Positions 1 through 7,687 of a stretch of DNA of 64,000 nt are shown here, piece by piece. This DNA comes from Saccharibacillus qingshengii. Its GTDB lineage: Bacteria; Bacillota; Bacilli; Paenibacillales; Paenibacillaceae. The position numbers and the translations under genes were made by a program. The stretch is from assembly GCF_013185195.1 (NCBI RefSeq), contig NZ_JAAZWC010000009.1, positions 62,001-126,000 on the forward strand. The letters are read 5' to 3'. The notes under the pieces were generated by a model. The model saw nothing but the letters and a program-made list of their open reading frames with translations, was not told the DNA's origin and did no database searches. Within the stretch, counting starts at the first letter, position 1. Each line of letters starts with the position of its first letter.

Positions 1-303
1 CAACAGGATCTCTTCGCGCAGACGGGTAATCGGAGCCAGTTCGGCCAGACGCTCTCGGACCTGCTCTTCCCGGTAGCGGATGACGGTGTTCGAGAGTGCC
101 GCCGCATAAGCGGATTCGGCCGCGATTCGCCGCTTCTCCGTGTAGAAGGCATCGGCCTGCCGGACCTGCCGAATCTTCGCTTCGACCCGGAATCCTTTGA
201 CCGTTACGGCCGCAAACGCGGCTGCGCACAGAAAAATCAGCAGATTGCGCAGGGTCAGCGCACTGCGAATCGTCATAAAGATATTGTAGAGCTTTTGACT
301 CAT
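1..303 (-). CDS. Membrane-anchored protein of the leftward operon (3' end outside window)
   Basis: Partial gene; the C-terminus lies beyond the window edge. Translation from the ATG at 303 gives a short cytoplasmic start (MSQKLYNIFMTIRSALTLRN), one hydrophobic segment (about residues 20-36, LLIFLCAAAFAAV), then a charged, helix-prone region rich in Arg, Glu and Ala that may be coiled coil. Its ATG overlaps the TGA of the zinc-ribbon gene by four bases, so the two are translationally coupled. I do not recognise the family. Being last of three small membrane genes that diverge from the vWA/tubulin genes, it is probably part of the same machine, which is inference from context. Confidence 0.65.
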   Translation of the reverse strand, partial: MSQKLYNIFMTIRSALTLRNLLIFLCAAAFAAVTVKGFRVEAKIRQVRQADAFYTEKRRIAAESAYAAALSNTVIRYREEQVRERLAELAPITRLREEILL

Positions 304-1253
304 GAGAAATCGCCTTCATCGCCGGATGCGTTTCGCCTCGGGCTGCGTCCGCCGAAGCGGACGCGGTAGACCTCGTCCGCTTCGAGCTTCAGCGGCTCCA
401 GGCTTCCGGGATGCTGGGCCAGCACTTCGCGCAGACGCTCGAGCCGGTCTTCGGGCAGCTTGTGCGCATAGCGGCGGATAAAGTCCGGGTACAGTTCGAT
501 ATATCGCTTCATCCGTACGGCAGCGCCCGCCACAGACGCCAGAATATGGTCGCCGCGGGGCAGACTGCGAATCTGGGGTTCGTACCGCAGACAGTAGCGG
601 ATTGCATTTTCTTTGATCAATTCGCGATTGAGCCGGGCGACCTCACCGATATAGCCGGCCAGATGCGCGGAGAAGCTTTCCATAATCAGCGAATCCACCA
701 GCAGATCCATATCCCGCCGGAGCAAGAACGTCTGCAGCAGTTCCGCCTGCAGTCCGCGAATCGGATCGTTGCGCAGCAGCGTATTGACCTCGCGCAGCAT
801 CTCGTAGGCGCGAGCGGGTTCGGATTCGAGCCGGGCTTCGGCGGCCCGGATATCCTGAATCAGGCCGTGCCGGATCCGGTCGCGGTCTCTGGCGAACAGG
901 CGGTCGGTCCGGATCCGGATCTGCGCTTCGTAGGACCGGCGCTGGGCGAACGCCAATAGGCCCGTCAGCACAACACCGGCGGCTGCCGAGATGCCGATCC
1001 AGGGCATCGTCTCGGCGAAGAACATGGCGAGCAGGGTCAGCAGGGCGGCAAACAGCAGCTCCGACTGCATGGAGCGCCGGGTCTCGCGCCGGGCAGCCGC
1101 CGGAATGTCCGACAGCGTTCGGCTTCCGCATGACGGACAGACGTCCGCAGACAATACGGTATAACTGCCGCATTTGCGGCAGACCCGAAGTTTGTCGTAG
1201 GCATACCGGGTGCGTTCGTAGGGAGTGAAGGTGACGTTCAACTTTTTGTTCAT
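300..1253 (-). CDS. Zinc-ribbon membrane protein of the tubulin/vWA locus
   Basis: 317 residues. The N-terminus carries a CxxC (VCRKCGS) and a second CxxC (VCPSCGS), a classic four-Cys zinc ribbon at about residues 24-45. Two closely spaced transmembrane helices follow (about 65-82 and 87-103), then an alpha-helical cytoplasmic domain of about 200 residues rich in Arg and Glu with TPR-like spacing (ARAYEMLREVNTLLRNDP). The start overlaps the stop of the upstream 74-codon gene by four bases and the stop overlaps the next gene's ATG, so the three form a tight operon. Function is unknown; zinc-ribbon plus membrane hairpin proteins commonly act as scaffolds. Assignment to the neighbouring GTPase system rests on position only. 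Confidence 0.75.
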   Translation of the reverse strand: MNKKLNVTFTPYERTRYAYDKLRVCRKCGSYTVLSADVCPSCGSRTLSDIPAAARRETRRSMQSELLFAALLTLLAMFFAETMPWIGISAAAGVVLTGLLAFAQRRSYEAQIRIRTDRLFARDRDRIRHGLIQDIRAAEARLESEPARAYEMLREVNTLLRNDPIRGLQAELLQTFLLRRDMDLLVDSLIMESFSAHLAGYIGEVARLNRELIKENAIRYCLRYEPQIRSLPRGDHILASVAGAAVRMKRYIELYPDFIRRYAHKLPEDRLERLREVLAQHPGSLEPLKLEADEVYRVRFGGRSPRRNASGDEGDFS

Positions 1254-1417
1254 TCGCGTTCACGCCGATCGTTTAGAGTATTGAGCAGCCGTTCGTCCAG
1301 TTCCGCCCGTTCGGGCGCCTGTTTGGGGCTTCGCATATAGAGAAAGGATTTAATTACCGTAAAAAGAAACAAAATCCCGAGCATTCCGTATGTGAGATAA
1401 ATCAAATAAGCGGACAA
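1250..1417 (-). CDS. Small single-pass membrane protein
   Basis: A short protein with one transmembrane helix (YLIYLTYGMLGILFLFTVIK) followed by a basic then acidic cytoplasmic tail. The start is uncertain: no ATG is available. A GGAAAGGA sequence (1436-1429) lies 11 bases before a TTG at 1417 and only two bases before a GTG at 1426; a GTG at 1474 would give 74 residues but lacks a well-placed ribosome-binding site. Its TGA overlaps the ATG of the zinc-ribbon gene. It heads the leftward operon. Family not recognised. Confidence 0.55.
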   Translation of the reverse strand: MSAYLIYLTYGMLGILFLFTVIKSFLYMRSPKQAPERAELDERLLNTLNDRRERE

Positions 1418-1854
1418 TGTCTGCACGTTCCTTTCCGGGCTCGATTTCGGCTTCGCCCAAGCCTGACGAAGCACCCAAACGGAAACAGCCGCTCTCCCTT
1501 CACGGAAGATACGGATGGATAAGCCGCCGTATAGGTTGAGCGATCATTCGGGCAGTGCCTTCTTGGTTAACGATAGCCGGAAACGGCTCTAGACGCAACC
1601 GTTCGCTTGGACGTCGGCGGGGAGCCGTTGGTTCGAAGCGCAGGGCGCATATTTGGGCAGGAAAAAGGACAGCCGCCGTTTGAAAAGACATCCTGAGGAG
1701 GAAGGTTACAGGGTTTTCAGAAGTTATTAACGAAATATTAAGGATTTTCACAGAAAACAGGCCTATGATAGTTTGGACGGCTTCCGCCGAAATCCGGAAA
1801 GTACCGAATCCATGAATACGTAATGCATTTAGTCGATAAAGGGGTTTTGATGAA

Positions 1855-3672
1855 ATGGTTCAGAGAATGGGGAAATGGATTTATCCGCTGCTTGCGGCGC
1901 TGCTGTTGGCTTCGGGAGTATTCCCGGCCGGCGTGCAGCCTGCCTCGGCGTCGGGAACGGCTTCCTCCCAGCCGGGTGCAGGAGGGGCGTCGACCGCCGG
2001 CTCCGCGCCGATCGACGCGGTACTCGTGCTTGATGCCAGCAACTCGATGGCGGCAAGCGATCCGCAGAAGATCGGGAACGAAGCCATGCGGCTGTTCATC
2101 GATATGCTGCCCGTACAGGGCGACCGGGTCGGCATCGTGTCGTACACGGATGTGGTCCAGCGGGAGAAAGCGCTGCTGGAGATCCAGGGGCAGAGCGACA
2201 AGGACGAGCTGAAGACGTTTATCGGCCAGCTCGGCCGCGGCGCCTATACCGATACGGCGGTCGGCGTAACCGAAGCGGTCAATATGCTGCAGCGCGGCGC
2301 GCAGACCGGCCGCGAACCGATGATCGTGCTGCTGGCCGATGGCAATACGCAGCTCAATACGACCAAGTCCAAGACGCTCGACCAGTCGAAGCAGGAGTTG
2401 GCCGAGTCCGTGAAGAAAGCGACCGACGCCGGAATTTCGGTCTACACGATCGGGCTCAACGCCGACGGCAAGCTGAATCAGGCCGAACTCGAGAAGATCG
2501 CGTCGGATACGAACGGCAAATCGTTCGTGACGGATTCCGCGGACGATCTGCCCGGAATCCTGAGCGAGATTTTTGCCAGCCATCAGCAGCTTAACGTGAC
2601 GGCGCTTGATCCCCTGACGGGCAATGGAGAATTCCAGAACGTCACGATCGCTGTGCCGAACGCCAACGTCCTGGAAGCGAATGTGTCCATCACCTCGGGC
2701 CAGCCGGTCGAGCTCAAGCTCCAAGACCCGGGCGGCGCCGAAGTGACGATTCCTTCGGACGCCGTTACGCTGTCCACCTCCAAGACGTATTCGCTGCTGA
2801 AGCTCATCAAGCCGCAGGAAGGCGATTGGACGCTCGGCGTCAAAGGCGCCAACAAAGACCAGATCGATATCAGCCTGGTCTTCAACTACGACCTTGAACT
2901 CGCAACCGCTCCGCTGGGCGCGGACTCCTACGGCAAAGGCGACAAGGTCGACGTTTCCGCGTACCTGACAAGCGCCGGCCAGAAGCTGGATTCGCCCGAG
3001 TTGGCTGCCACAATGAAAGCAACGCTCGTCGTCAAAGATGAAGAGACGGGGATCGAGACGAATGTGCCTATGGCGCTCAAGGATACGCAGTTCGACGGCA
3101 GCTACGAGCTGCCCGAAGCGCACAAGTATACGCTGATTGTCCGGGCCGAGGCCGACAGCTTCTATCGCGAATCCGCCCCGATTGAGATCGACGCCGCTTC
3201 CGGCTCGGTATCCGGCGGTTCGGGAGCCGAAGCGGACAAGCCTTTCCCGCTCGTACCGGTCATTCTGGGCGTCTTGGGGCTGCTTGCGCTCGCCGCGCTT
3301 GTCTTCTTCCTGATGCGTTATCTCAAAAAAGCGAACAAAGGCTTCGTCGGCCAAATGGTGATCGAGATCCGCGACGAAAACACCGGCGAACGTTCTTATC
3401 CGCAGTATAAGAAACTAAACACCTACAAAGGCCGTCTTAATCTGCATCAGCTTCTCCAGCTTGCGCCCGAACTGAAAGACGCCGAGAACATCGTCTTCAC
3501 TCCGGGTTCGAACGACCGGATTCTGCTGCGCAGCAGCGCCGAAGGCGTCCCGATCGAGAAATCCGGCCGCGTCGTCGATACGTCGAAAGGTCTGGAACTG
3601 AAAAGCGGCGACCGCCTCACCGTTCCGATGGCCCAAGCCGGGAAGACGATTAATTTGGAATATTTAGTCTAG
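1855..3672 (+). CDS. Secreted, membrane-anchored von Willebrand factor A protein
   Basis: 605 residues. A signal peptide (to about residue 33) is followed by a vWA domain with an intact metal-ion-dependent adhesion site: DASNS near residue 59 and LLADGNT near residue 160. Beta-rich domains follow, then one transmembrane helix at about 465-490 (FPLVPVILGVLGLLALAALV) and a roughly 115-residue cytoplasmic domain with FHA-like beta character (LNTYKGRLNLHQLLQL). The vWA thus faces outside and a small domain faces the cytosol. AAAGGGG at 1838-1844 lies 10 bases before this ATG. A perfect terminator follows. In the FtsZ-like/vWA/GTPase systems defined by genome context, vWA proteins of this kind are constant partners of the tubulin-like protein 3' of it here. 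Ligand unknown. Confidence 0.85.
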   Translation: MVQRMGKWIYPLLAALLLASGVFPAGVQPASASGTASSQPGAGGASTAGSAPIDAVLVLDASNSMAASDPQKIGNEAMRLFIDMLPVQGDRVGIVSYTDVVQREKALLEIQGQSDKDELKTFIGQLGRGAYTDTAVGVTEAVNMLQRGAQTGREPMIVLLADGNTQLNTTKSKTLDQSKQELAESVKKATDAGISVYTIGLNADGKLNQAELEKIASDTNGKSFVTDSADDLPGILSEIFASHQQLNVTALDPLTGNGEFQNVTIAVPNANVLEANVSITSGQPVELKLQDPGGAEVTIPSDAVTLSTSKTYSLLKLIKPQEGDWTLGVKGANKDQIDISLVFNYDLELATAPLGADSYGKGDKVDVSAYLTSAGQKLDSPELAATMKATLVVKDEETGIETNVPMALKDTQFDGSYELPEAHKYTLIVRAEADSFYRESAPIEIDAASGSVSGGSGAEADKPFPLVPVILGVLGLLALAALVFFLMRYLKKANKGFVGQMVIEIRDENTGERSYPQYKKLNTYKGRLNLHQLLQLAPELKDAENIVFTPGSNDRILLRSSAEGVPIEKSGRVVDTSKGLELKSGDRLTVPMAQAGKTINLEYLV

Positions 3673-3705
3673 TCAAACTCCTCTCCGCGAATTTGACCAA
3701 AGAAG

Positions 3706-3741
3706 ATCGAAGCGGGACGGTTCAACCCGCTTCGATTTCTA
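3706..3741 (+). terminator. Intrinsic terminator after the vWA gene
   Basis: An 11-bp perfect stem, ATCGAAGCGGG pairing with CCCGCTTCGAT, 9-nt loop, followed by a short T-rich run. It separates the vWA transcript from the tubulin-like gene, which therefore probably has its own promoter. Confidence 0.75.
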
Positions 3742-3768
3742 TCCAAGAGCGGTTTTAATCCAAGTTGA

Positions 3769-3870
3769 TTAAACCCGCTTCGGAACGCAAAAGGTTTGCC
3801 CGATTTCTCAAGCGATTCCAATCGACTCGGACAAACCCGCTCCAAAACGCAAAGGTTCGCCCGAATCCCG
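3769..3870 (+). repeat. Two degenerate direct repeats in the tubulin-gene leader
   Basis: Copies begin near 3769 and 3832. Both read roughly AAACCCGCTyC..AACGCAAA followed by GGTT(T/C)GCCCGA. They share the CCCGCTTCG block with the preceding terminator. Non-coding; role unknown. Confidence 0.5.
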
Positions 3871-3902
3871 ACTTCACCCGATTCCCGGCAGCCACATCGC
3901 AC

Positions 3903-4093
3903 AAAATGCTGCCTTTACGGCAACATTTCCGCCCTGAACCGGCCCGAAAACCGAAAATGTTGCTTTTATGACAACATTTTCGCCGAATACGAAGCAGAAA
4001 AGCACGATGAAGTCGAAAATGCTGCCTTTTTGATCACATTATTCGCTTAACCGTTGTTTTTCGCTCGAAATGTTGACCTAATGACAACATTCA
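3903..4093 (+). repeat. Four imperfect inverted-repeat elements upstream of the tubulin-like gene
   Basis: Four copies at about 3903-3928, 3954-3980, 4016-4042 and 4068-4093, spaced 50-60 bp. The clearest (3954-3980) is AAAATGTTG, a 9-nt centre, then CAACATTTT, a perfect dyad; the others keep the AATGyTG and CAACATT or TCACATT arms. Regular spacing of dyads in a 624-bp gene-free stretch suggests a repeated protein-binding site or repeated RNA hairpin. The window shows no further copies that I noticed. Confidence 0.65.
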
Positions 4094-4111
4094 TTCCGGC
4101 GAACGTTCAAC

Positions 4112-4210
4112 ATCGACATCGACGCCGCCGCACATACCGACATCGACGCCGCCACACATACCGACGCCGACGCCGCTACCACCGACGCCGCCACACATAC
4201 CGACATCGGC
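4112..4210 (+). repeat. GC-rich tandem repeat just before the tubulin-like gene
   Basis: Unit GACATCGACGCCGCCrCACATACC (24 bp, shown here only as its consensus blocks GACATCGACG and CCGCCACACATACC) occurs at about 4115-4138 and 4139-4162, with degenerate or shortened units to 4210. An open frame through it would add a His/Arg-rich extension to the tubulin-like protein, but the ribosome-binding site at 4284-4290 argues that it is untranslated leader. Confidence 0.6.
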
Positions 4211-4296
4211 TCCCGTCATCCTATCCGCCATTGCACCGAATCGGCTTTCCGCGAAGCAGCACAAGCGCGAAAGCCGCATCCCGAAAGGAGCTTTTC

Positions 4297-7200
4297 ATGA
4301 AACCGATCGTAAGAGAACATATCCAGCAGCTCGACGTCTCGCTCGGAGGCGGGATCGTCAGCGAGAAGATCCGCGTCGATACCATCGACAATCCGATGCT
4401 CATCATCGGACTCGGCGGCACGGGCATCGACGCCCTGCTGCGCCTCAAATACCAGATCAACCGCCGCTTCAAACTGCCGGCCGATCCCGTCTCCAAGAAG
4501 AAAATGGAGAAGCCGTCCAACGTCGAATTCCTCGCGTTCGAGACGAACGAGCAGGATCGCGGCAAGCGCTACAAAGGCATCGGGCTCGACCCGATCAACG
4601 AATTCGTGCTGCTCGCCAACGCCGAGATCGGCGGACTGCTGCAGAACCGCAGCATCCTCGAGCCGTACATCACCGAATGGCTGTCGCCGGAGCTCAGCAT
4701 CACCGACGGCATGAACGGCGCGGCCGGCGTACGCCAGGCGGGACGCCTGCTGCTGTTCACGAAGATCAACCAGGTCGTGCAGGCGATCGACAAGAAGATC
4801 AAGACGCTGTCCGTCGGCACCAACAAGAAACTCACCGTGTTCCTGCTGACCGGTCTGTCCGGCGGTACGGGCAGCGGCTCGTTCCTCGATATTTCGTACA
4901 TCATCCGCGGGCTGGTCGAACGCGATCACGGCGCAGCCGGCGTCGACCGCCTCAACATGCTGGGCTATCTGTTCACGCCGGACGTCAATCTGGCGAACAA
5001 GAGTCTCAGCGAACATACGCGCGAATACGTCCGCAAAAACGGCTACGCCGCGCTCAAAGAGCTGGATTACTGGATGAACGTCGATGCGCGCGGGGAGCGG
5101 TTCAAGCAGCAGTACGGCAGCATCCTGACCGTCAACTCGCCGCTGCCGCCTTTTAACCTGTGCCATCTGATCTCCGCGACCAACACCGAAGGCAAGCTGC
5201 TGGAGAACGCGTACGATTACTGCATGAACGTGACGGCCGAGAACATCACCAACTTTATGGCCAGCGAGGAAAAAGCGTCGGGCGAAGAGTTCGCGATCCA
5301 CGATTATATCAGCAACATCCGCACGAACATCGCGCAGATGACCAAAGCGTATCCGGCCAACTACGACTACAACATCATCGGCGCGTCGTCCGCGGTGCTG
5401 CCGATCGAAGAAATGACGACGTACCTCGCGTACCGCCTGTTCCAGAAGATGGAGAAGATGTTCCAGCACGCGCCGAACCAGGAAGAGGTCGAGCGGTTTG
5501 CGCAGAAGCTTATGCTGGATCCGGATTCGATGCTCAAGACGTTCGAGTCGAGAGTGCCGGAACCGATTCCGGGCTACCAGAACAGCGAACGCCTCAGCTA
5601 CGCCAACGTGATCAAAATGCAAAGCGTGAGCATGGACGCGGAGCTGGAGCAGACGTTCCTGACGCGGGCGCGCGAAGAATACATCAAGATGAAGAAACAG
5701 CTGCCGGGCGAGATGCTGGAGCGCTTTTCCGAACAGATCCGGCGTGCTTTCCTGAGTCCGGAGCAGGGTCCGTTCTACGTGTCGCGCCTCATTTATACGG
5801 AGAAAGGATTCTCCCTGCTCAAAATGCTCCAGGCATACATCGAGAACCTGCGCGAGTCGCTGCTGCGGATTCCGCGCGACATCGAAGCGGCCGAAGAGCA
5901 GGCAAACGAGCGTCTAGGCGACGCGAAGAGCGCGCTCATTTCCCGGGACAAGAAGAAGAACGCCTATATCGAAGCCAAAATGAACGAATACTGGCTGCGG
6001 GCCGACATCGAGCGCACCGAGCAGATGATCGAGTTCTACGAAGACTTCTACGAGCTGCTGAACCGGGAAAACAACCGCATCTACGGCGTGTTTACCGAGA
6101 TTCTGAACGCGCTGAGCTCCATCTTCGAACGAAACGGCGAGATTCTGACGCGCGGCGACGAACAGGTGGATCACAAAGGGAACAAAACGTATTACTGGAA
6201 CGTCGTCAGCGTGCCGGACATCTCCAAATTCGTCGGCAGCCTGATGGAAAAACGCGACGTGGACGATCTGATCCGCGATTTCTCGCAGGAACTGATCGAC
6301 CATTCGGACCGCTGGATCAAAGAGCAGGAAGTCGATATCATCGGTTCGATCTCGGACTTCCTGACGAGCAAATTCGGCGATCTGATCACGCAGTCGATGG
6401 AAGATTTCCTGCGGATGAAGTTCGGCGAAGACGAGTCGATCGAGAAGTTCGTCGAGCGCAACATCGCGGGCAAACTGGACGAGGAAGCGATCCCGGTCTT
6501 CCACTTGAGCAACAGCTCCGGCAATCTGCATTTCCCTTCGTGGGGCTTCGTGTCCGTGCCGGTTCAGGCGCCGGGCATTCTCAAGGGCATCCGCAACTAC
6601 CAGGAGAACGCGATCGGCAAATCGAACTTTACGGTCAAGGAAAGCCAGGTGAAGAACCGGATTTTCTGGCTCAACACGCGCAACGGAGTGCCGCTGTTCG
6701 TCTATACGCCGCTCAAGGTCTATGAAGAAAACTACGAACGGACCATTCTCGGCAAAGAAGGCGTGGGACGCCATCTGGTGCAGACGGAACGCGACAACTG
6801 GACGTATCTGCCGTCGCCGATCCCGCAGCAGTCGTGGGGCGACGTCTACGATAACGGCCGGGTCAAAGACTATAACGGACGTGTCCGCGGCGAGTTCGAC
6901 CGGGCGCGCGGATTCGGAGTCATTATCGAAAAAGACGCCGATCAGACGACCAGCAGCCGCTACTCCGTCGTCACGACGGTGTCGTTCGACTTGTTCGCTT
7001 CGCTCGCCGGCTTCGATATGCAGCTGCAAAGCGCCAAGCCGAACCTCGGCGAAGTGAAGCGCGCGCATGCCGAACTCAAGCGCCTGCTGAGCGAAGGCAT
7101 CGGCCGGGAATCGGTCAAGGATATCTTCGGCAGCATCAACGAAGACCTGGCCAAAGAAAACCTGATCCGTTCGCCGGAGCAGATCCGCCGCGTGCGCGAA

Positions 7201-7686
7201 GAACTGGCGAAGTACGAAACGATCCAGGCCAAAGTGTCCGAACTGGAATCGCTGCTGTCGCAGCATGCCGGGGAAGAGAAACTGCTGGATCAATACATCG
7301 AAGCGCTCTACACCGAGACGATCGTCAAAAAAGGCGCGCTCTACGTCTACGACCGCGAAGAGGATGAGGAGAGCTGGGAGCCGTTCGTCAATCTGATGAA
7401 GAGCCGCAGCTATCCGCATTTCGAGATCTACGACGTGTTCCGTTCGCTCGGCGACCGGCAGCGGCAGACGCTGCTGCGCAAAGCATCCCGCCGCTCGAAC
7501 GAGCTGACCGCTTCGGAAGACGTTTCCCTGCTGGTCGGCAAGCTGGACGAGCTGTACACGACGTTCATCGAAGCGAGGCAGCAGCTGGAATACGAGAAGA
7601 TGGAACTTGTGAACGGCGAAGAAGCGTACCGCTTCTATCAAGAGACTGCGGCTAAGCTGAACGAGCTGCGCAAAAGGTTGAGATAA
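4297..7686 (+). CDS. Large tubulin/FtsZ-like GTPase (Tubulin_2 type)
   Basis: 1,129 residues. The N-terminal GTPase domain has the Rossmann-type GLGGTG loop near residue 38 and the diagnostic tubulin/FtsZ signature GLSGGTGSG near residue 188. After about residue 400 the protein is a long, charged, alpha-helical extension that FtsZ and tubulin lack. This architecture fits the large bacterial/archaeal FtsZ-like family predicted to drive membrane remodelling with a vWA protein and a distinct GTPase. The start is the ATG at 4297 with AAAGGAG seven bases upstream; an open frame from 4054 is rejected because it runs through tandem repeats. The stop is one base before the next ATG, so the two are co-translated. 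GTP binding is well supported by motifs; polymerisation is inferred from the family. Confidence 0.88.
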   Translation: MKPIVREHIQQLDVSLGGGIVSEKIRVDTIDNPMLIIGLGGTGIDALLRLKYQINRRFKLPADPVSKKKMEKPSNVEFLAFETNEQDRGKRYKGIGLDPINEFVLLANAEIGGLLQNRSILEPYITEWLSPELSITDGMNGAAGVRQAGRLLLFTKINQVVQAIDKKIKTLSVGTNKKLTVFLLTGLSGGTGSGSFLDISYIIRGLVERDHGAAGVDRLNMLGYLFTPDVNLANKSLSEHTREYVRKNGYAALKELDYWMNVDARGERFKQQYGSILTVNSPLPPFNLCHLISATNTEGKLLENAYDYCMNVTAENITNFMASEEKASGEEFAIHDYISNIRTNIAQMTKAYPANYDYNIIGASSAVLPIEEMTTYLAYRLFQKMEKMFQHAPNQEEVERFAQKLMLDPDSMLKTFESRVPEPIPGYQNSERLSYANVIKMQSVSMDAELEQTFLTRAREEYIKMKKQLPGEMLERFSEQIRRAFLSPEQGPFYVSRLIYTEKGFSLLKMLQAYIENLRESLLRIPRDIEAAEEQANERLGDAKSALISRDKKKNAYIEAKMNEYWLRADIERTEQMIEFYEDFYELLNRENNRIYGVFTEILNALSSIFERNGEILTRGDEQVDHKGNKTYYWNVVSVPDISKFVGSLMEKRDVDDLIRDFSQELIDHSDRWIKEQEVDIIGSISDFLTSKFGDLITQSMEDFLRMKFGEDESIEKFVERNIAGKLDEEAIPVFHLSNSSGNLHFPSWGFVSVPVQAPGILKGIRNYQENAIGKSNFTVKESQVKNRIFWLNTRNGVPLFVYTPLKVYEENYERTILGKEGVGRHLVQTERDNWTYLPSPIPQQSWGDVYDNGRVKDYNGRVRGEFDRARGFGVIIEKDADQTTSSRYSVVTTVSFDLFASLAGFDMQLQSAKPNLGEVKRAHAELKRLLSEGIGRESVKDIFGSINEDLAKENLIRSPEQIRRVREELAKYETIQAKVSELESLLSQHAGEEKLLDQYIEALYTETIVKKGALYVYDREEDEESWEPFVNLMKSRSYPHFEIYDVFRSLGDRQRQTLLRKASRRSNELTASEDVSLLVGKLDELYTTFIEARQQLEYEKMELVNGEEAYRFYQETAAKLNELRKRLR

Positions 7687-7687
7687 C

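Noticed and set aside
1475-1854. A gene in the 380-bp gap between the divergent operons
   Set aside because: No frame has both a plausible start site and protein-like composition; an isolated GGAGG at about 1697 is not followed by a usable start. It most likely holds two divergent promoters.
4112-4210. CRISPR-like repeat array
   Set aside because: Units are contiguous with no spacers and quickly degenerate; this is a simple tandem repeat.
4054-4296. His/Arg-rich 81-residue N-terminal extension of the tubulin-like protein
   Set aside because: The open frame runs through a non-coding tandem repeat and dyads and has no ribosome-binding site, whereas ATG 4297 has AAAGGAG at ideal spacing.
4216-5622. 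Long minus-strand frame opposite the tubulin-like gene (468 codons) and similar long antisense frames under other genes
   Set aside because: High GC coding regions create open antisense frames; the products are rich in Arg, Val, Asp and His with no domain, while the plus-strand protein has clear GTPase motifs.
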